In this document: positions 1 to 23,788 of the stretch, one piece after another
How the letters are laid out: each line of letters starts with the position of its first letter
How positions within the stretch are numbered: the first letter of the stretch is position 1
From: Lytechinus pictus
Lineage: Eukaryota; Echinodermata; Echinoidea; Temnopleuroida; Toxopneustidae
Length of the DNA stretch: 64,000 nt
NCBI RefSeq assembly: GCF_037042905.1
Contig: NC_087261.1
Location: 10,253,717-10,317,716, forward strand
Direction: 5' to 3'
Translations under genes and position numbers: made by a program
The notes under the pieces: model-generated
Database searches by the model: none
What the model was told of the DNA's origin: nothing
The model's input: only the letters and a program-made list of their open reading frames with translations

Positions 1-128
1 GGGGCAAGGTGACATTTGCTGAGCTTCAAGCCGCCTGCTTTCACCCCCCCCCCTCCCCCATAACTTGTAGGTAACCTTTCATTTTCTAATCTCCATCTAA
101 CTTTATTAGGACTGTACATGTATGTTGT

Positions 129-744
129 TTAAAGGACAAGTCCACCCCAACAAAAAGTTTATTTGAATAAAAAGAGAAAAATCCAACAAGCATAACACTG
201 AAAATTTTATCAAAATCGGATGTAAAATAAGAAAGCTATGACATTTTAAAGTTCTGCTTAATTTCTCAAAAATTAACAGTTATATCCACATCCCAGTCGG
301 TATGCAAATGAGGGAACTGATGACATCACTCACTCACTATTTCTTTTGTATTTTATTATATGAAATATGAAATATTCTAATTTTCTCCTCATTGTCCAGT
401 GAAACAAAGTTTTATTTCTCCCTGAACATGTTGAATTACCGTTGCTTAACATTTTATGGTTCAGTCAAGTTGGTCCTCATTGTCAAATCTGCAAAAAATT
501 ATATAATGTATAATTCGAACAATAAAAAACAAAAGAAATAGTGAGTGAGGGACATCATCGATTCTCTCATTTGCATGTAACTATATTGTGCATATAACTA
601 TTTTGTGAAAATAAGCGAAACTTTAAAATGTCATAACTTTCTTATTTTACATCCGATTTTGATGAAATTTTCAACATAATGCTTGTCTGATTTTTCTCTA
701 TTGATTCAAATCAACATTTTTCTGAGGTGGACTTGACCTTTAAT
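129..744. mobile_element. Palindromic MITE, family A (ends AGGACAAGTCCACC), TTAA-flanked
   Basis: The ends are inverted copies: AGGACAAGTCCACCCC at 133 and GGTGGACTTGACCT at 726-739. They are flanked on both sides by TTAA (129-132 and 740-743). Inner sequence is also inverted (CATCCGATTTTGATGAAATT against AATTTTATCAAAATCGGATG). A second copy is at 4068-4592. TTAA target duplications are the hallmark of piggyBac-type transposition. Confidence 0.75.
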
Positions 745-1399
745 TAGCTACAATTCTAATTACATACTTATTTCTAACTTTAATCAAAGATACTGTCCAT
801 TTAACCAGAACCAGACCATCATTTTTGGCCAGTCTTTCAAAAATTTGCAACAGTTTCTACAAAATCTGTATAAAAAAAAAATTCATACAGATTAATTTTG
901 ATAATCCTTGGGCAATTCATGAAAATCAAAGAAAAAAAAGAAAAAACCTTTTAAACGAATTCTCATTATGGACCTTAGGGTCCATATTTTCTAGGTCAAC
1001 CCTAAGTGGCTTTTACAATGTGTCAACTTTCCATGCCATTGTTACCCCCTTTCATTTAATTAGATTACATATTCACAGGCATATTGCCAAATAATCATTA
1101 AAAAGGGATGCACGAGGCCTTTCACGTTATCGCTCTCCTCTGAGACTCAACCATGTTGAGATATGAAAAAAATCATATACTACACATAGAATGGTAGTTT
1201 TTTTATTTTTATTTGTATGCTGGGTCAAAACTATAGATCACATATTGAAACTAGGATCAAGGCAACATTTCATGATGTAACTCGATAATGAATCGCATTT
1301 GTACATGTGTGTGTGTCCGAAATATTATTGTGAGCACACTGAATGTGCTAAACTGGGTACATACGATGCGTACATGTAGCATGAGCTCACTCATTTTGA
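744..1399. other. No feature recognised
   Basis: AT-rich sequence with scattered short homopolymers. I see no conserved coding signal, RNA gene or repeat shared with the rest of the window. Confidence 0.5.
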
Positions 1400-1606
1400 A
1401 TGAGGGCCGATGGCGACCGTAACATTTGGGACAACTCAGTAATCTATACATTAGTGTCTTCCGCAGCCTGTAGTATAGGATGCTTGTACATGTATAGCAT
1501 TATCATCCGCCTCTATGCTCTTGTCAGGTCGCGGAAAAGGAGGAAAGGGCCTTGGAAAGGGTGGTGCGCCAAGCATCTTCGCAAGGTTCTAGGAGACAAC
1601 ATCTAG
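1400..1606 (+). CDS. Candidate small membrane protein, 68 residues, unrecognised
   Basis: An ATG-started open frame ending in TAG, more GC-rich than its surroundings. The polar N-terminus MRADGDRNIWDNS is followed by one hydrophobic segment (about residues 14-42, including VIYTLVSSAACSIGCLYMY) and a strongly basic tail (RSRKRRKGPWKGW, then HLRKVLGDNI). This is the layout of a single-pass protein with a cytosolic basic tail. I do not recognise a family and see no clear splice sites or promoter. It is plus strand and 6.2 kb upstream of the SGK exons, but it ends in a stop so it cannot simply be an SGK 5' exon. It could be chance. Confidence 0.25.
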   Translation: MRADGDRNIWDNSVIYTLVSSAACSIGCLYMYSIIIRLYALVRSRKRRKGPWKGWCAKHLRKVLGDNI

Positions 1607-1692
1607 GGTATCACATTTTTGCATAGCATTAGCATCTAACGTCTCTAAATGTGCTTACAAAGGAACCTTGGATATTCTTTTTTTTTTTTTAC

Positions 1693-1840
1693 AGCACAAG
1701 CATTTCAAGGAATAAATTCCTACCAGGGCAGGTACCCAAATGCCTCACCTGGGTTGGCCGCAGCACAGTTTGGATCAATTTCTTGCTGAGGGAAATTACG
1801 CCATGGCTAGGATTTGAACACACAAGTGTTCTGTGGAAAT
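1693..1840 (-). mobile_element. tRNA-derived SINE fragment
   Basis: Read on the minus strand it matches the plus-strand element at 7511-7690: a degenerate B box near GTTCAAATCC, then CCATGGC, a CTCAGCAA segment, CAACCCAGGTGAGG, GGGTACC and GGAATTTATTCCTTGAA. Two opposite-orientation copies in one window, with a pol III B-box-like head, suggest a SINE. The 5' head is truncated. Confidence 0.5.
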
Positions 1841-2191
1841 TTAAAAAGGATGTTTCATCATTTTGGTCTTTGAACACGCTTGATTTGTTTCATGAAGCTT
1901 GTAGCAAAAACAATGATGTCTCTTCTCAAGGGCCCAATCGTTTTATAAATGAATTTTGAGTTGGCATAAAACGGCTTTTGAAAAGTGTATATTATTATCA
2001 TGGACAGCAACAGGTACTTCCTTCTCTATACAGAGTGCCACATATACCTATTTCACTCTGAACATCTTGATGATTTGAGGGTGATTCAGAGGTTATCCTT
2101 TTTACATTTCACAGTGCATTTTCACCTTGCAGGCTTAGCACTTTCCCATCTACATGTAGATTCCAAATTGTGACCAGTAAAACCAGACCAC
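1841..2191. other. No feature recognised
   Basis: AT-rich spacer. A short frame at 1985-2173 has no convincing protein character. Confidence 0.45.
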
Positions 2192-2321
2192 GGTCCCGTA
2201 ACACAAAGGTTAGCAATTGATCGTACGCTTGATTTTCATGATCGATTGTACATTGTAGTCAATGGAATCAATCGTAGAAAAACGTTCTACGATCATTGCT
2301 AAGTTTTGTGTTACAGGCCCC
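2192..2321. mobile_element. MITE, family GTAACACAAAG (copy 1)
   Basis: The ends GGTCCCGTAACACAAAGG and GTTTTGTGTTACAGGCCC form an inverted repeat, with inner inverted words TTAGCAATTGATCGTA / CTACGATCATTGCTAA. Two further copies lie in SGK intron 2 at 14913-15046 and 15197-15330. It is non-coding and about 130 bp. Confidence 0.7.
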
Positions 2322-2915
2322 TGATGTATGCATTTCGTGTCATAATTGTTGCTCATTAATTCTAGGCTTTGGGCTTTAATCTTGATTTACTTATTTAATG
2401 CAGTTTACATTTTAATAGGACTGATAATATGATATGTTTTGAAACTAAGAAGTTTAAGTGCAATTTCTCAGATGTGGCAATAAAATGTCCTTTAATGTGA
2501 CTGTGCACACTAGAAATCTGTATGTAGTTCTTTGTGTAAACTTAGCTGTACATTATTGTGAGATAACTACATGTACTAAGTACATGTAGATCTCTGTAGT
2601 GGGAGGAACACTGAGAAGATAAATCCTTTCTTTTCCAAAACTTAATTAGACCTTTATTGAAGAAAAATTGAAATAAATCTCTTGCTCTAATTTAATGGCT
2701 TGCTTCGGTAATATTGTGTAGGCTTGAATGCCACATTAACATAATGTTGCGAATCTTGGGAAAGGTCACAAGGGTTCTTAATAATAGAACGCATGATCTT
2801 TTTCAATCTCCTCTCTCGGTTTATACTTAAGATGTGGGCAGATTCTAAAGCATAGGTAACACCGCCCCCATAGTCAACGAATAATGTTAACCCGAAACAT
2901 GAGGTGACATTGAAC
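2322..2915. other. No feature recognised
   Basis: AT-rich spacer with no gene or shared repeat detected. Confidence 0.45.
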
Positions 2916-3140
2916 TAAAAAGGGGAGGTTTACCCCGACAAAAAGTTTATTGCAAAACCATAGTAAAAAATAATTGAAAAAAAATTTGGTGAAGGTTTGA
3001 GGAAAATCAATCAAAATTGTATAAAAAGTTTAATATTAGAATCTATTTTTTATTTGTGAAGCCATTTGCGAATAGCTTCCCCATTTTAGATTTATCGTGA
3101 AGTAAAAAAAAAAAATCAATGAAATGTCATTTAATGAGCC
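2916..3140. mobile_element. Truncated family D MITE
   Basis: AAAGGGGAGGTTTACCCCG and the following TTTGGTGAAGGTTTGAGGAA track the intact TTAA-flanked family D element at 17466-17977. The far end is not recognisable, so this copy looks truncated or decayed. Confidence 0.45.
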
Positions 3141-3448
3141 TAATATTTTTTGAAGGGGCCAAACATCACGTATTGGGCCAAACTTCTTAAAAGCTGTGAG
3201 TTGGCAAAGCAAGCAAGCAAAAATTCTGACCTCTTTATTGCAAAAGTCTAATTTTTATGCTAGATTTTGCCATAATATTCAAAAGGTGATACAAAATTAT
3301 TTTACCCATTTTCATACTCATCTTCTTTTTCTCCCTTTTTTTTTTGGGAGTCCATAGCCCACAAGCTCCCCCATCTGTTCACGAGGGATTCAAGAGCAGT
3401 AATAAATTTGATTAAATGCACCCCAGACTGACTGCCTTCTAAAATTGC

Positions 3449-3531
3449 ATTGTTGTGTTGGTGCAAGAATGCCCTTAACACCACACCTTCACATTTTACT
3501 ATAAAGGGCACTCTTGCACCGACACAACAAA
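3449..3531. repeat. Short hairpin, about 27-bp arms
   Basis: TTGTTGTGTTGGTGCAAGAA at 3449 onward is mirrored by TCTTGCACCGACACAACAA ending at 3530. The inner words GCCCTT / AAGGGC sit around a loop of about 28 bp. It could be a very small MITE. Confidence 0.5.
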
Positions 3532-4067
3532 ATTCAACTTGCAATACATAAAGTTATTTTTTAGTAACTCAACTTTGTTTTACTTGATCTGCCTTAAAGC
3601 CACACAAATCAATATTCTTCATGAAAGTACAATATACTCCTTGTCCTTTTTTCAATGATGACCATTTTATTTTGGACAATACACTGTGTGAGTGGAATAT
3701 GCTTCTGTCTCAAATATCCTGGTAGTTACTTGCAGAAAATAGATTTTATTTGTGTACGTAAATATGTGTGCTCACATGTTAATGCACAAATTTGATTTTC
3801 GCTTTATATAACAAGCATCATGCAAACTTTCATTCATAATATTAAGATGTTGATAAAGAAGAATGCTTCTTTATTTTCCCTATTTTCTGTCATAACAATT
3901 GTGTAAGATTAACTTTAGAACAAGTTTCGTTGGATTCCCATTTGATAGCACTTTTTATACTAGTAGTTCACAATTTTTTTTAAAGTCTTGGCTGGGGTCG
4001 GACCCATGAACCACTGAGCCATGTCTGGTTTGTTTTTATGATTTTGATTCTTATCTTTTTTCTCTCT

Positions 4068-4592
4068 TTTAAAGGTCAAGTCCACCCCCAAAAAATGTTG
4101 ATTTGAACAAATAGAGAAAAACTAAACTAGCTGAAAATTTCATCAAAATCGGATGTAAAATAAGAGTTATGATCTTTTAAAGTTTCGCTTATTTTCCACA
4201 AAGCAGTGATATGCACAATTCAGTGACATGCAAATGAGACAGTCCATGATGTCCTTCACTCACTATTTCTTTTGTTTTTGTTTGACTTATACATGCTAAT
4301 TCCACAGGTTCAGGGAGGAATTAATTGTTGTTTCACTTGACAATGAGGAGAAAATTAGAATATTTCATATAATAAAATACAAAAGAAATAGTGAGTGGAT
4401 AACATCATCAGTCTCCTCATTTGCATACTGACCAGGATGTGCATATGAATGTTTTGTGAAATTAAGCAAAACTTTAAAATGTCATAATTTTCTTATTTTC
4501 CAACCGATTTTGATGAAATTTTCAGTGTTATGCTTGTTGGATTTTTCTCTTTGTATTTGAATAAACTTGTTGTTGGGGTGGACTTGTCCTTC
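4068..4592. mobile_element. Palindromic MITE, family A (copy 2)
   Basis: Starts TTAA AGGTCAAGTCCACCCCC and ends GGGGTGGACTTGTCCT followed by TCAA, a decayed TTAA. It shares inner sequence with the 129-744 copy, including ATCAAAATCGGATGTAAAAT near the left end and the inverted equivalent near the right end. Confidence 0.75.
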
Positions 4593-5434
4593 AACCACAT
4601 GAAACATCAGGAATAGTGCTTATCTTAGGAAAGGTTTTGAACTGCCCTTTGTCAAAAAAATGTCTTAATTTCATGATCACCATGGAACTCCTTGAGCTAG
4701 TCTTGTCTCAGAACCCATCTTCTTGATTGAAGTGACAATAATGGTCGGTGCTTTACAGACTGCACACCCAGCAACTTTCGTTTAAAATTGAGTTTAATAG
4801 CTTTACTTAGAAGTCATTACCACATCTAATTTGACATTTCTGTGGTTTCCTTGGTAACCTAGCAATAAATAAGAAAAAAAAACACTACCCTAAGCTCAAG
4901 AAATCAGATTTTACTGTATTTGTTAAGCCAATTTAACCAATTTGATAAATAACACTGCTTAGTGTTTTTCTGACTCCATACATTGCACCAAGAAAAGGGA
5001 TTTCCCTTTCTGTAGAGATACATGTATAGGCTTACAAGTTAAAACCTCAAAATCCATTAAAATGTCTCTTGAAATCTGCTTAATCATTTGTTTTTACCAA
5101 TTTTCTTATTGTATTTTGTCTCCTGCCACATGGAGAGTATGTTTTTTTTCTTTTATTAATAAATGTATTTATCAATAGTGACTGTTTGATTATCTTGAAG
5201 ATTTAGTCAGACAGAAATCTTGTTGTTTGATGATACAAAATGAAGAATACCTTTGATTGTAATACAAGTACCGGTACCTAAGCCGGCTCAAACAGCTTGG
5301 AATTATTCTGCTGAAGATTTGCCCCCTCATCCATTTCTTTATTTCTGGTGAAAGGTTTAGAACTAAATTGTCTCTCAACAAACCTAGCAATTTTTCTTTT
5401 AAGTTGAAACTTACAGTTCAAGTTCAAAATATTG
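4593..5434. other. No feature recognised
   Basis: AT-rich intergenic sequence with no supported gene, RNA or shared repeat. Confidence 0.45.
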
Positions 5435-5750
5435 TGGCCCGTATTCTGAAGTCAGTTTTAATTTAAACTTAAACACTCCATTAAAGTTGTGGTTTAACTA
5501 TGGATAGTCAATAGTGGCATAAATCTCTTAACAGTATAATTTCAATGTATCAGTTCATTTTTCTCTCAATTCATTCGTAACTGTTTGCGAAGGATGAATA
5601 AGATAGCTTTCTGCAACAATCATGAGGTAGGAAAGAGCTCTGGAAACATAAAGAAACATACAATGCAAGGAAATGTTGACAATTTTGGCTTTCCATAATT
5701 TTAACACAGAGTTAAACCATGGTAACCTGACTTCAGAATATAGGCTTACA
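5427..5750. mobile_element. MITE, family C (ends GTATTCTGAAGTC)
   Basis: The ends GGCCCGTATTCTGAAGTCAG and CTGACTTCAGAATATAGGCT are inverted, with inner TTTGGCTTTCCATAATTTTA and GAGTTAAACCATGGTAACCT. Another copy, split by a nested MITE, is at 20479-21391. Confidence 0.65.
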
Positions 5751-5792
5751 CTGTATGTGTCCACCTTTCAACAGATGTGACATTGCAACAAT

Positions 5793-6805
5793 AGGTGGTT
5801 TCGGACCACCTCAAAGTTCATCAGTTCCAGGTATTTTCTGATCGAGAAATTTACCCCGATCAGAAAATACTAGGTAATTTTGGCAGTGTGAAAGCAAATT
5901 ATGTGTAATCTCCCCGAAAGAAAATACCCACTAAATAGTATGAGAACTTTCCCGGTGATTTTTCCAAGGTCGCAGGTATTTTGGCAATGTGAAAGCAATT
6001 TACAGGAACTTTTAGCCTAGCATGTAGTTGGGCGCGGGCGCGGGCGCCGTGGGTGGCTGCTTACATGTAGCTAGCGATTTTGAATCTTGCGCCTATCTGG
6101 CTTTATATCAGACCATACTGCGCATACGCGTAACTTCAGGAACTTATCCCGAAGGGTATGTTTCGGGGTGGAGTGAATGTGGGAATAATTAACAGGTATT
6201 TTTTAGCCTGAAAAAGTTCTCGTAATTTTACGGGGATTCTTGTGATTGTGGCGGTTTGAAACCACCTAATGATGTAGTTGAGACTGGAATATACATGCGA
6301 GCCACAAGGCCGCTGGAGGAACACTTCTCCCATAGAATCAGAGTCGGTCCAAGGCCAAGGCTAAGGCTGCGAAAATGTGGCCTTGAAGCTGGCCTCGATT
6401 GAACCCCTGCATTAACTTGTTGAGGTACCAGGGCCCTGTCGAACAAAAGGCGGTTTCAAACCGCCTCGATCACAAGAATCCCTGTTAAATTACGAGAACA
6501 TTTTTAGGCTAAAAAATACCCATTAATTATTCCTGCATTCACACCGCCCCGAAACATACCCTTCGGGATAAATTTCTGAAGTTAGGAGCATGCGCAGTAT
6601 GGTCTAATAAGCAGGCAAGGCGCGAGATTCAAAACCACTATCCCAGCAGCCACCCACGGCGCCCGCGCCCAATGACACGCTGGGCTAAAAGTTCCCGTAA
6701 ATTGCTTTCACATTACCAAAATACCTGGTATTTTCTGATCGGGGTAAATTTCCCGATCAGAGAATACCTGGAACTGACGAACTTCGAGGCGGTCTGAAAC
6801 TACCT
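5793..6805. mobile_element. Foldback structure made of two inverted copies of one element
   Basis: The left arm (5793-6268) and right arm (6448-6805) are reverse complements, sharing the AGGTGGTTTC end, CAGGTATTTTCTGATC, GGGCGCGGGCGCCGTGGGTG, GACCATACTGCGCAT and CCCGAAGGGTATGTTTCGGG. Each arm itself begins and ends with small palindromes of the type GGNGGTTT-NNACCNCC, so each may be a complete MITE copy. The left arm carries about 100 bp extra. The loop is 6269-6447. Confidence 0.75.
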
Positions 6806-7062
6806 AAAGAGTTACGATCGATCCAATCAAGCTAGACTGTATGGAAATCCATCTATTCCATAATTTTTTCTACAAGAAATTTCCACAATCTCCATAGTAA
6901 ACAAAAAGAAGCACCCTGAATTTTCAAGAAAACAATGAATGTATGATACATCACATCTTGAAAATATTTTGAACAAACATGCATTTTAGATGTTGATGTT
7001 TATGGCTTTCCATATTTGTGGTTGATCGGGTCAATCATAACTCTTTGTAAGACGCAGGGCCC
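6806..7062. mobile_element. MITE, family AAAGAGTTACGATYGATCC (copy 1)
   Basis: The left end AAAGAGTTACGATCGATCCA and right end GGTCAATCATAACTCTTTGT are inverted. The interior matches the copy at 50286-50559 (GTATGGAAATCCATC, AACAAACATGCAT). It abuts the foldback structure on its left. Confidence 0.65.
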
Positions 7063-7063
7063 A

Positions 7064-7500
7064 GATATACACATGTAGTCTACCAAGGTTGTTCAAATTG
7101 CAGGCCTGCACGAAGCAGCCGTAATACAGATGGGAATAACACAAACTTGTGAATTTGTTTACTTGTTGTTTTAATAAATCTGCAGCTATAAATCTGGTTG
7201 GGTCCCAGTAAACTGATTCTTGAATTCCCCTCAGGCTCGCAGCAATCACTTTTGCCCCCTCCTTCCACATTGCGTGACTCAGTGCATCCTTCATCCTCAA
7301 CACTTGACTTTGGTTATTCCCTCCATCTTGGAACATCCACCTACTCAAGAGACCTTCTTAAAACGCTCATCATCTCTCCTTAGCAGTGCTTGAGGCAAAG
7401 CATTTTTCTTCGCCAATTGGTCTACTGCTTTTCCTAACCAAAGTCTTCATCAAGTCCGCAGTCTTTTCCTTTGATCCATCAACTTGACTCTCGTCTTTCA
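7064..7500 (-). pseudogene. Possible decayed coding remnant, unidentified
   Basis: The minus strand has protein-like stretches interrupted by stops and frame changes. One run around 7100-7330 reads MKDALSHAMWKEGAKVIAAS, then TRFIAADLLKQQVNKFTSLC. A second around 7380-7500 reads in two frames with KEKTADLMKTLVRKSSRPIG or AVDQLAKKNALPQALLRRDD. The composition looks coding and decayed, as in a processed pseudogene or transposon remnant, but I cannot name a family. Confidence 0.2.
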
Positions 7501-7510
7501 ATCTTAAAAG

Positions 7511-7690
7511 GGACTTGGGTTCGATTCCAAGCCATGGCTTTATTTTCCTTCAGCAAAATATTTACCCAATATGTGCTGCACTCAACCCAGGTGAGGTGAA
7601 TGGGTACCGGGTAGGAAGAAATTCCTTGAATGCCCAAGCGCTTGATCAAGGTAGCCATGCAAAAGTCTGGGTAGTAATAACATTATCATG
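7511..7690 (+). mobile_element. tRNA-derived SINE
   Basis: A pol III B-box-like GGTTCGATTCC lies at 7518-7528, followed by AAGCCATGGC, CAACCCAGGTGAGGTGAATG, GGGTACC, AATTCCTTGAATGC and AAGTCTGGGTAGTAATAA. A homologous copy in the opposite orientation is at 1693-1840. It ends about 120 bp before the first recognised SGK exon. Confidence 0.5.
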
Positions 7691-7807
7691 TTAAGCAGGG
7701 CCCGTTGGGAGAATAGTTTTTTGAAACCCTGGGTAAAAAAATGGCGTTATTATTATTATTAACTTCAATTTCATTAACAAATTTGCTCTTCCCATCCCTT
7801 TTTTCAG

Positions 7808-22266
<14,459 letters not shown>

Positions 22267-22456
22267 GCATGGTGCGAGAAGAACAAACATTGATTCCCCA
22301 TTCATTGAATTACCTCCTATTATTAATTTGTTTTAATGTGAAATGTTTTTTAAAGACTGAAACCAATTTGACTCTGAAGTTTGCGCTTTGTGCCGATTCC
22401 AACGATGTAGCGTTGTTGTTTTGGTGATTATAATCAGCGGCTGGTTTTGTTGTCAG

Positions 22457-22572
22457 GGGGTGATTCACTCAGCTAAAATCAATTGAGTCTATGATAGTTG
22501 TTGGCCAACCAAATTGTTTGAAATTGATTTTATCTCACATGAAATTGATTTTAGCTTTCAGTGAATCACCCC
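22457..22572. mobile_element. Small palindromic element in the SGK 3' UTR
   Basis: GGGGTGATTCACTCAGCT followed by AAAATCAATT is mirrored by AAATTGATTTTAGCTTTCAG and TGAATCACCCC. It is about 115 bp and sits 190 bp after the stop codon, so SGK mRNA could carry it as a hairpin. Confidence 0.6.
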
Positions 22573-23237
22573 TTGAAATTGATTGGTTAACGCTTTTTAA
22601 CCCTCAGTTGGGCGAACAGTGATCATGCTGATTTGGAGATAAAGGTGTTTTATGAAAAATGATTCTACAGTATTTGAAGAGCTTTTAACCTCACTTTAAT
22701 ATGTAAATTGAGCAGAAAGAGAAGAAACTGTCAAATTCCTGCATGTAATTCTGGCAGGTCGTGAGAAGATTATTTGTAGTTTTGAGTTCAACTCATGCTA
22801 TTATTGCCAAGTCGATTATTTTCTTGCCTTGTATAGCATCTTATTTTGAAAACTCAGATACTATATTTATATCTATACAGACCAAAAATCTATAGACAGT
22901 TTGAAGTGATGGCCATGACCTATCATGCATGGGATTGATTGAAAAATAGGTAGACTTCCTAGAATGTTTCAATTCGGATTTATCTGTTACTAGATCTGTA
23001 CCGGATTTAGTAGCTGAATATTTTGTTGATCATGAATATAAGAATCTATTTTCGCAAGATGTCAGTGTTGTATATCCTTCGTTCATTCTTGTTCTCTTTC
23101 ATCTGTTCTTTCCTTTCTTTACACTATCTTTTATCCTTCTTCCTCTCTTACATGATGTCATATTTGACATGCCGGACATGTTGAATTAGTGAAGCAAAAC
23201 GTGCTCTATTAGAAATCTGTGTGTTTCACAAACTATA

Positions 23238-23243
23238 AATAAA
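23238..23243 (+). promoter_or_regulatory. Candidate polyadenylation signal AATAAA
   Basis: First AATAAA after the SGK stop, about 970 bp downstream, in CTATAAATAAAATT. No downstream GT-rich element was assessed, and many other AATAAA words occur further on. Confidence 0.3.
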
Positions 23244-23354
23244 ATTATTCTTCAGAAAGTATGAATGAATCATTTCCTCTTAATCTTTTTCACATTCATT
23301 CCCCAACATCCTTTTTCTCTACACAGTATTGAAACAATGACACTGTTACTGTCT

Positions 23355-23782
23355 CAGACCTGCCAACCAGTACGTTTTAGCCGTATTTCGTACGTTTTTG
23401 CAACCAAAATACGGCAGTACGTTTTTTCGATTTTTTTTATTTTATTTTTTTTTACAAAATCGTAATTTATTGAGAAAAATCATGTCTATATGTCTGTATT
23501 TCATAAAACGTACACAAATATGGTTATTAGATCAATGTAATTTCAGGTAACTTGTTTTTTTTTTCGATCGTTTTGTTAATACCAGGGTGAAGATATACAC
23601 ATTTTTTTTTTTTTTTTTTTTTTCACCTGCAAGAGCAGTGCGCATTTTAGCTTGCATGCAGCTTGAGCGCCGCGATGAGCGAGTGCACCAAGCATTTTAT
23701 TATGAAATACACTTTTTTTGGAAAAATACAGTTTTTTTTATCACAGAATACAGTTTTTCATTCCCAGAGGTTGGCAGGTCTG
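23355..23782. mobile_element. 428-bp element with perfect 14-bp terminal inverted repeats
   Basis: CAGACCTGCCAACC at the left and GGTTGGCAGGTCTG at the right, flanked by an exact CTGTCT on each side (23349-23354 and 23783-23788). The interior has repeated TACGTTTT and long T runs and no coding capacity. Confidence 0.75.
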
Positions 23783-23788
23783 CTGTCT

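Larger units (their letters stand above)
22267..23243 (+). other. Probable 3' untranslated region of SGK
   Basis: This non-coding, AT-rich stretch directly follows the SGK stop codon. The first canonical AATAAA I see after the stop is at 23238-23243. The boundary is a guess; transcripts could continue into the repeat-poor DNA downstream. A small palindromic element at 22457-22572 would lie in this UTR. Confidence 0.4.

Noticed and set aside
3302..3544. 80-codon minus-strand frame.
   Set aside because: It runs through a short hairpin repeat and a poly-T tract and lacks any known motif; judged non-coding.
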